Shown here in pieces: positions 15,615 through 23,531 of a stretch of DNA of 64,000 nucleotides. Within the stretch, counting starts at the first letter, position 1. Each line of letters starts with the position of its first letter. The notes under the pieces were generated by a model. The model made no database searches, was not told the origin of the DNA, and saw only the letters and a list, made by a program, of their open reading frames with translations. The stretch is taken from the NCBI GenBank assembly GCA_963800285.1, contig CAWDAL010000013.1:124001-188000 (forward strand), written 5' to 3'. The stretch comes from DASUPK01 sp963800285. GTDB lineage: Bacteria; Actinomycetota; Thermoleophilia; Solirubrobacterales; 70-9. Both the position numbers and the translations under genes were made by a program.

Positions 15615-17090
15615 ATGACCACAGCCCAGGAATATCTCGAGAAGCGCTGGACCGCGTTGATTCTGCTCTGCGTCGCGCAGTTCATCGTCGTCCTCGATGC
15701 ATCCATCGTCAACGTGGCCCTGCCGAGCATCGGCAAGGGGCTCGACTTCTCGGAGGAGAACCTCCCCTGGGTCGTCAACGCCTACGTGATCGCCTTCGGC
15801 GGCTTCCTGCTCCTCGGCGGCCGGGCGGCCGACCTGCTCGGCAGACGGCGCGTCTTCATGGCGGGCCTGCTCGTGGTCGGCGTTGCCTCCCTACTCGCCG
15901 GATTCGCGGCGACGCAGGGCCAGCTGATCGCCGCTCGGGCGGCCCAGGGGCTCGGCGCGGCGATCGTCTCGCCCGCCGCGCTCTCGATCGTCACCGGCCT
16001 CTTCCACGACGGAGCCGAGCGGAACAAGGCGCTGGGCGCCTGGGGCGCAGTCGCCGGATCGGCCGGCGCTGCCGGGGTCCTGCTCGGCGGCATTCTCACC
16101 GACGGACTGGGCTGGGAGTGGGTCCTCTGGGTGAACGTCCCGGTGGCTCTGATCGCCCTCGCCTTTACGCCGGGCCTGATTCCCGAGAGCCGCTCGGAGT
16201 CCGAGACGCGGCACTTCGACACGGCGGGCGCGGTGAGCATCACCGCGGGCCTGTCGGTCCTCGCCTACGCCCTGCTCGACGCGAGCAATTCCGGCTGGGG
16301 CTCGACCAAGATCGTCAGCCTGCTCGCCGTGGCGGTCGCGCTGATCGGGGCGTTCATCGTCATCGAGCAGCGCTCCAAGGCTCCGCTCGTCCCCTTCCGG
16401 ATCTTCCGGCTCAGGACGCTGACCGGGGCGAACGTCGTGGGCATCCTGCTCGGTGCGTCCCTGTTCTCGATGTTCTATTTCATCTCCCTGTACATGCAGC
16501 AGGTGCTGGGCTACAGCCCGATCCACGCGGGGCTCTCGTACCTGCCACTGGCCGTGACGATCATCGTGGCGGCCGGCATCGGCGGCCAGCTCGTCACCAG
16601 GTTCGGCTTCAAGCCGATCCTGGCGGCGGGGATGCTCTCGGTCTCGGCCGGGCTGCTGTGGTTCAGCCAGGTCTCGGTCGGTGGTGGTTTCCTCACCGAC
16701 ATCCTCGGCGCATCGCTGCTCGCGGCACTCGGCCTCGGCTTCGGCTTCGTCACCTCGACGATCGCGGCAGTCTCCGGCGTCGATCAGCACGAGCAGGGCC
16801 TCGCCAGCGGCCTGATCAACACCTCGCAGCAGATCGGCGGGGCGCTCGGGCTCGCGGTGCTCTCCACCATCGCCACCACGCGCACGAATGACGTTATGGC
16901 GACGGGTCACTCGACGCTGGCGAATGGGCTCACCGAGGGATTTCAGAGCGCCTTCCTCGGCGGCGCGGTGATCGCCGCGCTCGGCTTCGTCGCGACCCTG
17001 GTCCTGATCCGCACCCGGGACAGCAAGGCGCACGTCGAGATGTCGAACGCCGAGGCCGTACAGGCCGAGGCTGCTCCTACGGCCGCTTAG
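15615..17090 (+). CDS. DHA2 family MFS drug efflux transporter
   Basis: A 491-residue transporter with about 14 membrane helices, the EmrB/QacA layout. Motif A-like GGRAADLLGRRRVF is in loop 2-3, and LDASIVNVALPSIG is the family-typical first-helix motif. It would export hydrophobic or cationic drugs using the proton gradient. ATG at 15615 has AAGGAG 8 nt upstream, so this gene has a real 5' leader, unlike most neighbours, leaving room for the TetR operators in the divergent gap. Confidence 0.92.
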   Translation: MTTAQEYLEKRWTALILLCVAQFIVVLDASIVNVALPSIGKGLDFSEENLPWVVNAYVIAFGGFLLLGGRAADLLGRRRVFMAGLLVVGVASLLAGFAATQGQLIAARAAQGLGAAIVSPAALSIVTGLFHDGAERNKALGAWGAVAGSAGAAGVLLGGILTDGLGWEWVLWVNVPVALIALAFTPGLIPESRSESETRHFDTAGAVSITAGLSVLAYALLDASNSGWGSTKIVSLLAVAVALIGAFIVIEQRSKAPLVPFRIFRLRTLTGANVVGILLGASLFSMFYFISLYMQQVLGYSPIHAGLSYLPLAVTIIVAAGIGGQLVTRFGFKPILAAGMLSVSAGLLWFSQVSVGGGFLTDILGASLLAALGLGFGFVTSTIAAVSGVDQHEQGLASGLINTSQQIGGALGLAVLSTIATTRTNDVMATGHSTLANGLTEGFQSAFLGGAVIAALGFVATLVLIRTRDSKAHVEMSNAEAVQAEAAPTAA

Positions 17091-17100
17091 CAGTCGCGAC

Positions 17101-17649
17101 TTACGCCGCGGCGGGTGGCGGTGGCGGCGGGCTCCCCGGCGGGGGCCTGCCGCGCCGCAGCCCGGGGCTGCGCACGAGCGTGACCGGCTGCAGCGCCGAC
17201 CCCGGCTCGACGTAGAAGCGAACTCCGTCCCGCTCCTCGATCGCCGCCACCGCGCCCTCCCTCGCTCGGAGCGCGAGCGCGGCGCCCAGAGCGAATCCGG
17301 TGCCGACCGCGGCGACGCCCGAGTAGACGATTCCCAGTCCGCCGGCGATCGCGGCGAAGGCGGCGAGCGGCCAGAGCCGGGCCAGGGCGGCCCGGGTCGG
17401 ATTGCCGAGCTCGGGAAGGGCGGTCGCCGTCCGGGCCTCGGTCAGGATCGGGCGCATCGCCTCGGCGGCGCGGGAGGGGCGCCCGAGGAGGATGCCGCCG
17501 ACGAGAGCGGCGATCCACCAGGCCCCCGCGACGTAGAGGGTCAGGGTGTCCTCCGAAGCGTCCGTCGAGACCACCGTGATCGCGGCCAGCGCGGTGGCGG
17601 CGCCCGCTGCCAGCAGGACCGTCATCCGCAGGAGGTCGCAGAAGGCCAT
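17101..17649 (-). CDS. Hypothetical membrane protein with Pro-rich tail
   Basis: A 182-residue protein with four predicted membrane helices at about 8-25, 37-55, 92-112 and 113-130. A soluble segment (GVRFYVEPGSALQPVTLVRSPG) and a Pro/Gly tail close it. It starts 2 bp after the otsB stop, so it is probably translated from the same message. Family not recognised. Confidence 0.6.
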   Translation of the reverse strand: MAFCDLLRMTVLLAAGAATALAAITVVSTDASEDTLTLYVAGAWWIAALVGGILLGRPSRAAEAMRPILTEARTATALPELGNPTRAALARLWPLAAFAAIAGGLGIVYSGVAAVGTGFALGAALALRAREGAVAAIEERDGVRFYVEPGSALQPVTLVRSPGLRRGRPPPGSPPPPPPAAA

Positions 17650-17651
17650 CG

Positions 17652-18464
17652 CTAGACGAGCTCCTCGAGCACGCGGACGAATCCGTCGGGTCCGTCCACC
17701 GTCAGATCGGCCTCGCTGGCGACCTCGGGCGGGGACTCTTCCGAGGCGACCGCGATGCAGGCGATCGCCGCCAACTCGCCGTCCTCTCGCAGGGTGCGCA
17801 GGGCCGTGAAGGCGTCGACGTCCGTCCGGTCATCGCCGCCGTAGAGCGCGTGGTCCACCGGCTTCGAGGCGAGCAGCGCGGCCACGGCGATCCCCTTGTT
17901 GATCGCGACGTTCGGCCTGATCTCGAGGACCTTGCGCCCGCGGTGCGCGATCAGGCCCTTCCACTCGGCCTCGCCGGCGATCTCGTGGGCGAGAGACTCA
18001 GCCGCTCCCTCGTTGTCGGCCCCTCGCCAGTGCAGCCCGACGATCGCCCCCTTGTCCTCGGTCCTGATCCCGACGCGGTCGAGCTCGGATCGGTCGAGCC
18101 CCTCGACGAACGCGGGTGCATCTCCCTCATGCCCGCCGAGCGAGGGGTCCGGACGTGGCTCCTCATCTCCCGGCAGCAGCAGCTCGAACCCGTGGTTGCC
18201 CGAGTAAGCGAGCTGGTCCAGACCCACGATCCGGCGCGCGTCCACGGCTCGGCGGCCGCTCAGGCAGCCGACCAGCGCGTAGCGCTCCGCCAGGGCCGCA
18301 AGCAGCTCGCGGGTCGGCTCGGGCACGGCCGCGTCACCGGGATTGAGCACGATCGGCGCGATCGTGCCGTCCACGTCCGTCAGGACCGCGGAGCGACTCG
18401 GGTCGTTCTTGAGCGGCCCGAGCAGTCGCTCGAGCTCCCGCCCTCGTGGCCCCGCTGATCGCAT
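17652..18464 (-). CDS. otsB: Trehalose-6-phosphate phosphatase
   Basis: A 270-residue HAD-fold phosphatase. Motif I is LTDVDGTIAPI, the cap region carries SGNHGFELL, and motif IV is YGGDDRTDVDAF. It should dephosphorylate trehalose 6-phosphate to trehalose, a compatible solute and cell-wall precursor in actinobacteria. No trehalose-6-phosphate synthase is in the window. ATG at 18464 is only 20 bp from the divergent TauE gene, so the promoters overlap in a GGGCGATACTAGGGCG-like stretch. The membrane protein gene follows. Confidence 0.9.
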   Translation of the reverse strand: MRSAGPRGRELERLLGPLKNDPSRSAVLTDVDGTIAPIVLNPGDAAVPEPTRELLAALAERYALVGCLSGRRAVDARRIVGLDQLAYSGNHGFELLLPGDEEPRPDPSLGGHEGDAPAFVEGLDRSELDRVGIRTEDKGAIVGLHWRGADNEGAAESLAHEIAGEAEWKGLIAHRGRKVLEIRPNVAINKGIAVAALLASKPVDHALYGGDDRTDVDAFTALRTLREDGELAAIACIAVASEESPPEVASEADLTVDGPDGFVRVLEELV

Positions 18465-18469
18465 CGCCC

Positions 18470-18475
18470 TAGTAT
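18470..18475 (+). promoter_or_regulatory. Putative leaderless -10 box of TauE half-gene
   Basis: TAGTAT ends 8 nt before the ATG at 18484, within the 19-bp gap to divergent otsB. Confidence 0.45.
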
Positions 18476-18483
18476 CGCCCGCC

Positions 18484-18849
18484 ATGCCCGCCTCTAGGAC
18501 TCTGAAGCTGGCGGCGATCGGCACTGCTGCGGGCGCCTTCAGCGGCCTGCTCGGCGTCGGGGGTGGCAGCGTGATCGTCCCGCTGCTGATCGTCTGGCTC
18601 GGCTATGGCGCGAGGGAGGCGACCGGGACCAGCATGATGGCGATTGTCATCATCGCCAGCGTGGCCGTGATCCTGCAGTCCTTCTACGGCAATGTCGATC
18701 CCCCCAACGCGGCTCTGGTCGGGTTGCCGGCCATCGGCGGCGCCATCGCCGGGACCGCCCTCCAGCAGCGCATCCCGGAGCGCGCCATCTCGCTGGTGTT
18801 CGCGGGCCTGCTCGTCGCGATCGCCGCGAAGCTGGTGATCGCCCCGTGA
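18484..18849 (+). CDS. Half-length TauE/SafE permease subunit (first of pair)
   Basis: A 121-residue membrane protein with four helices and the motif GAFSGLLGVGGGSVIVPLL, which normally begins each of the two repeats of TauE/SafE (DUF81) sulphite/anion exporters. Full-length members are about 250 residues, so this is one repeat. It overlaps the next gene by GTGA. The pair probably assembles as a heterodimer that recreates the eight-helix transporter; the substrate (sulphite, sulphoacetate or other) is unknown. Confidence 0.82.
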   Translation: MPASRTLKLAAIGTAAGAFSGLLGVGGGSVIVPLLIVWLGYGAREATGTSMMAIVIIASVAVILQSFYGNVDPPNAALVGLPAIGGAIAGTALQQRIPERAISLVFAGLLVAIAAKLVIAP

Positions 18850-19229
18850 GCGCGATCGCCGCAGCAATCGTGGGATTTGCCGGCGGATTGGCCGGCGGCC
18901 TGCTCGGGGTCGGCGGGGGAATCCTCTTCGTACCGGCGCTGGCGATCTTCATGGACGAGGCCCAGGTCCGCGCAGAGGCGACTTCGCTGCTCGCCATCGT
19001 CCCGGTCGCCCTCGTGGCGGTCTGGCGCCAGCTCGGCTACGGGAACGTCCGCGTGCGGGAGGGACTGGTGATCGGCGCGCTCTCCCCGCTGGGAGCGCTG
19101 ATCGGGGTCGTGACCTCCAACACCATCCCGGCGCGGGCTCTCGAGCTCGCCTTTGCGGGACTCGCTCTCGTGATCGCAGCCCAGCTCGTCATCCAGGTCT
19201 TCCGGGAGCCGGATCACCCCGCCGAGTAA
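18846..19229 (+). CDS. Half-length TauE/SafE permease subunit (second of pair)
   Basis: A 127-residue membrane protein with the same opening (GGLAGGLLGVGGGILFVPAL) and four helices as its upstream neighbour, and a short charged C-terminus. Translation is coupled through the GTGA overlap. Each half keeps its own glycine motif, so this is a genuine two-gene version of the repeat rather than a decayed frameshift, though a frameshift of an ancestral single gene cannot be excluded without homologues. Confidence 0.82.
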   Translation: MSAIAAAIVGFAGGLAGGLLGVGGGILFVPALAIFMDEAQVRAEATSLLAIVPVALVAVWRQLGYGNVRVREGLVIGALSPLGALIGVVTSNTIPARALELAFAGLALVIAAQLVIQVFREPDHPAE

Positions 19230-19376
19230 TCCCTGCATTCCTGGTATTTCCGCGCCCAGGATGGGTGCAAGACTTGAGTAGCAGTCAAAGTCGGGATCAG
19301 GAGGAGACCGGCCCAGCAAGCGGAATGTCGCCTTCGGGGGAGGGCGAGACCGATTGCGATACCAGCGCAGAAAGAC

Positions 19377-20711
19377 ATGAGCCGCGCGCCGGGCGGCGTG
19401 ACCTCCGCGGCGCTTGCGGAGCGCCTCGGCCGGGCCGTCGGCAGGGGAACCAACGGCAACGGCAAGATGCCGCAGAACGGCAACGGCGCCGTCAGCGTTC
19501 CCAGTGCGCGCGACGCGGCGCTGGACGTGTGCCGGGCGATCCTCGCCGAGGCGGGCGCCGGGACCACCGAGCACTCGAACGATGTCGTCCTGATCAGCGA
19601 GGCGCTCGGCGAGCGCATGGGCTTCGCCGAGACCGAGGCCGAAGACCTGCTGGTCGCGGCGCAGCTCCATGACATCGGCAAGGCCTGGGTGCCGAGCCGG
19701 ATCCTGGAGAAGCCGGGGCCCCTCACGGATGCGGAATGGGCGCTGATGCGGCAGCACACCATCGTCGGCGAGGAGATCCTGAGCTCAGTCGACGAGCTCG
19801 TCGACGTCGGGCACCTGGTGCGCCACTCGCATGAGCGCTGGGACGGTGGGGGCTACCCGGACGGCCTCGAGGCGGAGGAGATCCCGCTGGGCAGCCGGAT
19901 CATCTTCTGCGCGGACACCTTCCACGCGATCCGCTGTGACCGGCCCTATCGGGCGGGACGCTCGGCCGATGAGGCGATCGCCGAGATCAGGCGGTGCTCG
20001 GGCACGCAGTTCGACCCGGCGGTCGCCGAGGCGCTCGGGGAAGTGGTCCGCGAGCGCCGCAGCCAGCCGCGCGGCATGCGCTCATCCCGCCTCTTCGCCT
20101 TGCTCATGTGCCTGGTCGTCGGCGGCGCCGGGACGGCGCTGGCGCGCTCGAACCTGCTGGGCGACCCCGGCGCATCGCCGCCCTCGTCCGCACCGACCCC
20201 GCCGCCGGCGTGCGGAACCGCCGGGTGCCCGACCGTCGCCGGGCCCGTTGGTGGCCTCGCTCCGGTCGGCGGGCCCGGCTGGATCCCCGGGCCGCGCGTC
20301 CTGCATCCGGGCCTGCCCGGCCGGCTGCAACGTGGCGTCGAGGGCGGAAACCGGGGCGGTGGTGAGGGCAGGGGCGGCAACGGCAACGGCGGACAGGCGA
20401 AGCCTGAGAATGCCTCGAAGGCCCATGGCAAGGCCGGGGGGCACTCGGGCGGGTCGCATTCCGGCGGCTCCTCGTCCTCCTCGCATTCATCGGCCGGGGC
20501 GACCCACTCCTCCTCCGGTCACGGCAAAGGCGACTCCGCTGCCGGCGGTCAGTCGATCGCGGGCGATCACTCCAGCGGGGGCGATCGCCCGAGCGGCGGC
20601 GGAAGCTCAGAGAGCTCGCAAGGCCCGCCGGACAGCGGCAGCAGCGCATCCAACGGCATCTCCGGTGGCTCGACCAACGCCGGAGGCGCCGGCGGCTCTC
20701 ACGGCAAATAG
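19377..20711 (+). CDS. HD-GYP domain protein with TM helix and Gly/Ser tail
   Basis: A 444-residue protein. Residues about 45-225 form an HD-GYP phosphohydrolase: HDIGK at 98-102, HSHERWDGGGYP at 150-161 and DRPYR at 188-192, all intact. HD-GYP domains hydrolyse c-di-GMP. Then come a basic stretch (RERRSQPRGMRSSR), a hydrophobic segment at 238-256 and about 190 residues of Pro then Gly/Ser/His-rich low complexity. The hydrophobic segment looks like a signal peptide, so the tail would be outside the cell. A weak inverted repeat GACTTGA/TCAAAGTC lies about 100 bp upstream. ATG 19377 has only a weak ribosome site. Confidence 0.8.
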   Translation: MSRAPGGVTSAALAERLGRAVGRGTNGNGKMPQNGNGAVSVPSARDAALDVCRAILAEAGAGTTEHSNDVVLISEALGERMGFAETEAEDLLVAAQLHDIGKAWVPSRILEKPGPLTDAEWALMRQHTIVGEEILSSVDELVDVGHLVRHSHERWDGGGYPDGLEAEEIPLGSRIIFCADTFHAIRCDRPYRAGRSADEAIAEIRRCSGTQFDPAVAEALGEVVRERRSQPRGMRSSRLFALLMCLVVGGAGTALARSNLLGDPGASPPSSAPTPPPACGTAGCPTVAGPVGGLAPVGGPGWIPGPRVLHPGLPGRLQRGVEGGNRGGGEGRGGNGNGGQAKPENASKAHGKAGGHSGGSHSGGSSSSSHSSAGATHSSSGHGKGDSAAGGQSIAGDHSSGGDRPSGGGSSESSQGPPDSGSSASNGISGGSTNAGGAGGSHGK

Positions 20712-20713
20712 CC

Positions 20714-21604
20714 CTACTGGAGCCCGTGCTCCAGCGCGCCCTTGACGCCGGCCTCGAGGGCGTTCAGCCGGAAGAGCGCCAGAGCCTCGGGGCTCCCGAA
20801 GCCGCGCCCACCGGACCCCGAGCGGTTCCCATCGGCTCCGTGATGGGAGAGCACGCAATGAAGCAATGCCGCGCGGCGGTCCGGCGATAGCCCACCCGCG
20901 GCTGATCCCACGATCTCCGCTCCCAGCGCGAGGTGGCCGAGCAGCCGGCCCTCCTCCGTGATCCCGAACTCGGCCCCGTAGCTGAACTCCCGCGTCTTGC
21001 CCACGTCGTGGAGCAGCGTCGCGGCCATCAGCAGGTCGGAGTCGAGTCGCGGGTGGAGCTGGCAGAGCTCGCCGACGAGTGTGCCGACGGCGACCGTGTG
21101 CTCGATCAGGCCGCCGACGTACGCGTGATGGCCGGCGCGGGTGCAGGGTGCGCGGCGAAACTCGGCGGCCACCGGCTCCGTGAAGAGAACTCGCTGGACA
21201 ACCTGACGCAGCTGCTCCTCGTGAACCTCCCTGGTCAGATGCTCGAGGAAACCCTCCAGCTCCTCGGCGTCCCGATAGGCGGCCGGCAGGAACTCGGACG
21301 GATCGAGCTCGCGCTCGGCGACCGGCTCGATGTCGTCGATCTCGGCGACGAGCTCCCCACGGAAGCGCTCGACCTTGCCCGAGACCCGAATCGCGTCACC
21401 GCGCTCGAACCGGCCGGCGAACCGATCGACCTCCCGGAACACGCGAGCCGGAATGGATCCGCTGCGATCACGAAGCTCCAGCGACAGGTAGATGGAGCCG
21501 TTGCGCGCGGAGAGCCGGTCCTTGCGCACGCAGGCATACACGCCCCGAAAGCGCTGCCCTGGGCGGAGCTCGGCGATCTGCGGGATTGCCGCGGTGGCTT
21601 CCAC
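20714..21604 (-). CDS. YhaM-like 3'-5' exoribonuclease (OB fold + HD domain)
   Basis: A 296-residue protein. An OB-fold (about residues 8-95: GQRFRGVYACVRKDRL... GDAIRVSGKVERFRGEL) precedes an HD hydrolase domain with HHAYVGGLIEHTV and LLHDVGKTREFSY. This is the architecture of YhaM, an exonuclease that trims RNA 3' ends and single-stranded DNA. GTG at 21604 has GGAG 9 nt upstream and is preferred over a TTG at 21619. Convergent with the HD-GYP gene, 2 bp apart. Confidence 0.83.
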   Translation of the reverse strand: MEATAAIPQIAELRPGQRFRGVYACVRKDRLSARNGSIYLSLELRDRSGSIPARVFREVDRFAGRFERGDAIRVSGKVERFRGELVAEIDDIEPVAERELDPSEFLPAAYRDAEELEGFLEHLTREVHEEQLRQVVQRVLFTEPVAAEFRRAPCTRAGHHAYVGGLIEHTVAVGTLVGELCQLHPRLDSDLLMAATLLHDVGKTREFSYGAEFGITEEGRLLGHLALGAEIVGSAAGGLSPDRRAALLHCVLSHHGADGNRSGSGGRGFGSPEALALFRLNALEAGVKGALEHGLQ

Positions 21605-21671
21605 CCCCTGAGTCTCCAAACTCGGCCGGACATCAGAGGGTCGACCGGGGCGCCCGCACCCCCCGACTCGC

Positions 21672-21677
21672 TAGTCT
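21672..21677 (+). promoter_or_regulatory. Putative leaderless -10 box of PAC2 gene
   Basis: TAGTCT ends 6 nt before the ATG at 21684. Confidence 0.45.
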
Positions 21678-21683
21678 CGGCCG

Positions 21684-22556
21684 ATGGACGCGCTCGCCTG
21701 GGAGGCCGAGCCTCCGCAGCTTCGATCACCGGTCCTCGTGTGTGCCTTCGCGGGCTGGAACGACGCGGCGGGCTCGGCGACGACAGCTCTGACCACCGCC
21801 GCGGAGTCACTCGACGCGGAGGTGATCGCTCAGGTCGATCCGGAGGAGTTCTTCGACTTCCAGGCCAACCGGCCGACCATCCGGCTCACCGAGGGTCAGA
21901 GCCGCGAGATCGAATGGCCGGGCAACGTCCTGCTCGCCGCGACCCCGTCGGGCGCCGAGCGGGATCTGGTCCTGCTCGCCGGCACGGAGCCGAACCTGCG
22001 CTGGCGCACCTTCGCCGACGGCATCGCCGACGCCGCGGAGATGCTCGGTGTCGAGATGGTCGTGACCCTGGGAGCACTGATCGCTGATGTCGCGCACACC
22101 CTGCCCGTGCCGATCACCGGCCTCGCCTCGGACGAGGAGCTGGTCGAGCGCCTCGACCTCGCGCGCTCGAGCTACGAGGGGCCGACCGGTGTCGTCGGCG
22201 TGCTTCACGACGCCTGCCGGCGCCGCGGGATCCCGTCCGCGAGCCTCTGGGCGGCTGTCCCCCACTACGTCGCGGCCGTTCCCAACCCGAAGGCCGCTCT
22301 CGCGCTGCTGCGCAGGCTTGAGGGTCTCGTGGGAGTCGCCGTCGAGGCTTCCGGCCTCGAGGAGGAATCCGAGTCCTACGAGAGCCAGGTGAGCCGCGCC
22401 GTCGCCGCCAATCCGGAGATCGAGGAGCTCGTGCAGCGCTTGGAGGAGGAGCAGGCCGACCGGCTCGACGTCGAGGACGACGTCCCGTCCGGCGAGTCCC
22501 TGGCCCGGGACTTCGAGCGCTACCTGCGGCAGCAGGGCGGAGGCCCTGAGGGTTAG
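21684..22556 (+). CDS. PAC2 family protein
   Basis: A 290-residue member of the PAC2 (proteasome-assembly-chaperone-like) family common in actinobacteria. Typical features are VLVCAFAGWNDAAGSATTAL at the N-terminus, EEFFDFQANRPTIR, VVTLGALIADVAHT, and the closing helices ending in an acidic coiled segment. The biochemical role is not established in bacteria. Its stop overlaps that of the convergent TetR gene through TTAG. Confidence 0.88.
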   Translation: MDALAWEAEPPQLRSPVLVCAFAGWNDAAGSATTALTTAAESLDAEVIAQVDPEEFFDFQANRPTIRLTEGQSREIEWPGNVLLAATPSGAERDLVLLAGTEPNLRWRTFADGIADAAEMLGVEMVVTLGALIADVAHTLPVPITGLASDEELVERLDLARSSYEGPTGVVGVLHDACRRRGIPSASLWAAVPHYVAAVPNPKAALALLRRLEGLVGVAVEASGLEEESESYESQVSRAVAANPEIEELVQRLEEEQADRLDVEDDVPSGESLARDFERYLRQQGGGPEG

Positions 22557-23146
22557 GCGAGCAGCCGCTCGACCAGCCGCCGCAGCTGCGGCCTGAACTC
22601 GGCGATCGCCCGAGCGGCATCCGCCTCGCGTCCCAGCGCACGTTCGCCCAGCCCGTCGATCGCGGCGACGACGAGGCTCGCATCGGTGGCGGGATCGGTA
22701 CTTCCCAGCCTCTCCATGGCGCCCGCCACCGCGAGCTGGACGGCGTCGCACCAGGCAGTGGCCGCCTCGCGCAGATCCGGCCGTCGTCCGGCCTCGAGCC
22801 AGAGCTCGTACTCGGCGATGTACGCAACCCGGTCCTCGGCTTCGAAGATGAGCTCGTTGACGAGCTCGTCGGCCAGCTGGCGCGGCGTCTTCGCCTTGCG
22901 CAGGTCCTCGCCGAGCTTTCGGTGCCGCTCGACTTCCTTTCGCGCCACGTGCTGAAGTGCCTGGCCGAGCAGGTCGTCTCGCGAATCGAAGTAGTAGGTG
23001 GTGGAGCCGAGCGGGACCCCGGCCTCCTCGGCGACGGCCCGGTGCGTGACCGCCTCACGACCGTCCCTGCCGATCACGCGGAGGGTTGCGTCCAGGATCT
23101 GCTCGCGCCGCCCGCGGGTCGCCTGTTCGGCCGTGGCCATGTGCAT
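22553..23146 (-). CDS. TetR family regulator of SMR pump
   Basis: A 197-residue TetR protein. HTH region: VTHRAVAEEAGVPLGSTTYYFDSRDDLL. It is encoded directly after the SMR pump (6 bp gap, probably one message), and two palindromes overlap the shared promoter, so autorepression together with pump repression, relieved by pump substrates, is the likely circuit; this is inference. Two in-frame ATGs (23146 and 23140) are possible starts. Confidence 0.88.
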   Translation of the reverse strand: MHMATAEQATRGRREQILDATLRVIGRDGREAVTHRAVAEEAGVPLGSTTYYFDSRDDLLGQALQHVARKEVERHRKLGEDLRKAKTPRQLADELVNELIFEAEDRVAYIAEYELWLEAGRRPDLREAATAWCDAVQLAVAGAMERLGSTDPATDASLVVAAIDGLGERALGREADAARAIAEFRPQLRRLVERLLA

Positions 23147-23152
23147 CGCAGG

Positions 23153-23476
23153 CTAGTTGGCGCCGGAGAGGTTGAGGCCGACGACCCCACCGATCACGAG
23201 GACGATGCTCGCGAGCTTGAGCGCGTTGACCGTCTCACCCATCGCGGCCATCCCGATGATCGCGATCGCAGCCGTGCCCACGCCGGCCCAGACTGCATAC
23301 GCCAGGCTGATCTCGAGCCCCTTCAGGGCAAGCGCGGTGAGCCAGAGCGAGATGACGTAGGTGACGACGACGACGGCCGACGGGGCCGGCTTCGTGAAGC
23401 CGTCGGTGAATCGCAGGAAGAGGGTGCCGACGACCTCGGTAGCGATCGCCGCGGAGAGATAGATCCAGGCCAACAT
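23153..23476 (-). CDS. SMR family multidrug efflux protein
   Basis: A 107-residue four-helix small multidrug resistance protein. The essential membrane Glu is in AAIATEVVGTLFLRFTDG (Glu14), and AYAVWAGVGTAAIAIIG is the conserved helix-3 motif of the EmrE/QacE/SugE family. It works as an antiparallel dimer exchanging protons for quaternary ammonium, guanidinium or similar cations. First gene of the SMR-TetR operon; ATG at 23476 is only 4 bp from operator 1. Confidence 0.92.
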   Translation of the reverse strand: MLAWIYLSAAIATEVVGTLFLRFTDGFTKPAPSAVVVVTYVISLWLTALALKGLEISLAYAVWAGVGTAAIAIIGMAAMGETVNALKLASIVLVIGGVVGLNLSGAN

Positions 23477-23480
23477 GGTT

Positions 23481-23492
23481 GTACAAATGTAC
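23481..23492. promoter_or_regulatory. TetR operator 1 of SMR operon
   Basis: GTACAAATGTAC is an imperfect copy of operator 2, with its edge 4 bp from the SMR start codon. TACATT on the minus strand within it may be the -10 box. Confidence 0.65.
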
Positions 23493-23500
23493 CAGAAAGC

Positions 23501-23514
23501 TGTACATATGTACA
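23501..23514. promoter_or_regulatory. TetR operator 2 of SMR operon
   Basis: TGTACATATGTACA is a perfect 14-bp palindrome. Its centre is 21 bp (two helical turns) from that of operator 1, so two regulator dimers would sit on the same DNA face. Confidence 0.7.
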
Positions 23515-23531
23515 GGTCGCCCCGAGGGGGC

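Noticed and set aside
20400..20705. Low-complexity Gly/Ser-rich DNA considered as an assembly artefact
   Set aside because: The frame stays open and codons vary, so it reads as a true low-complexity protein tail.
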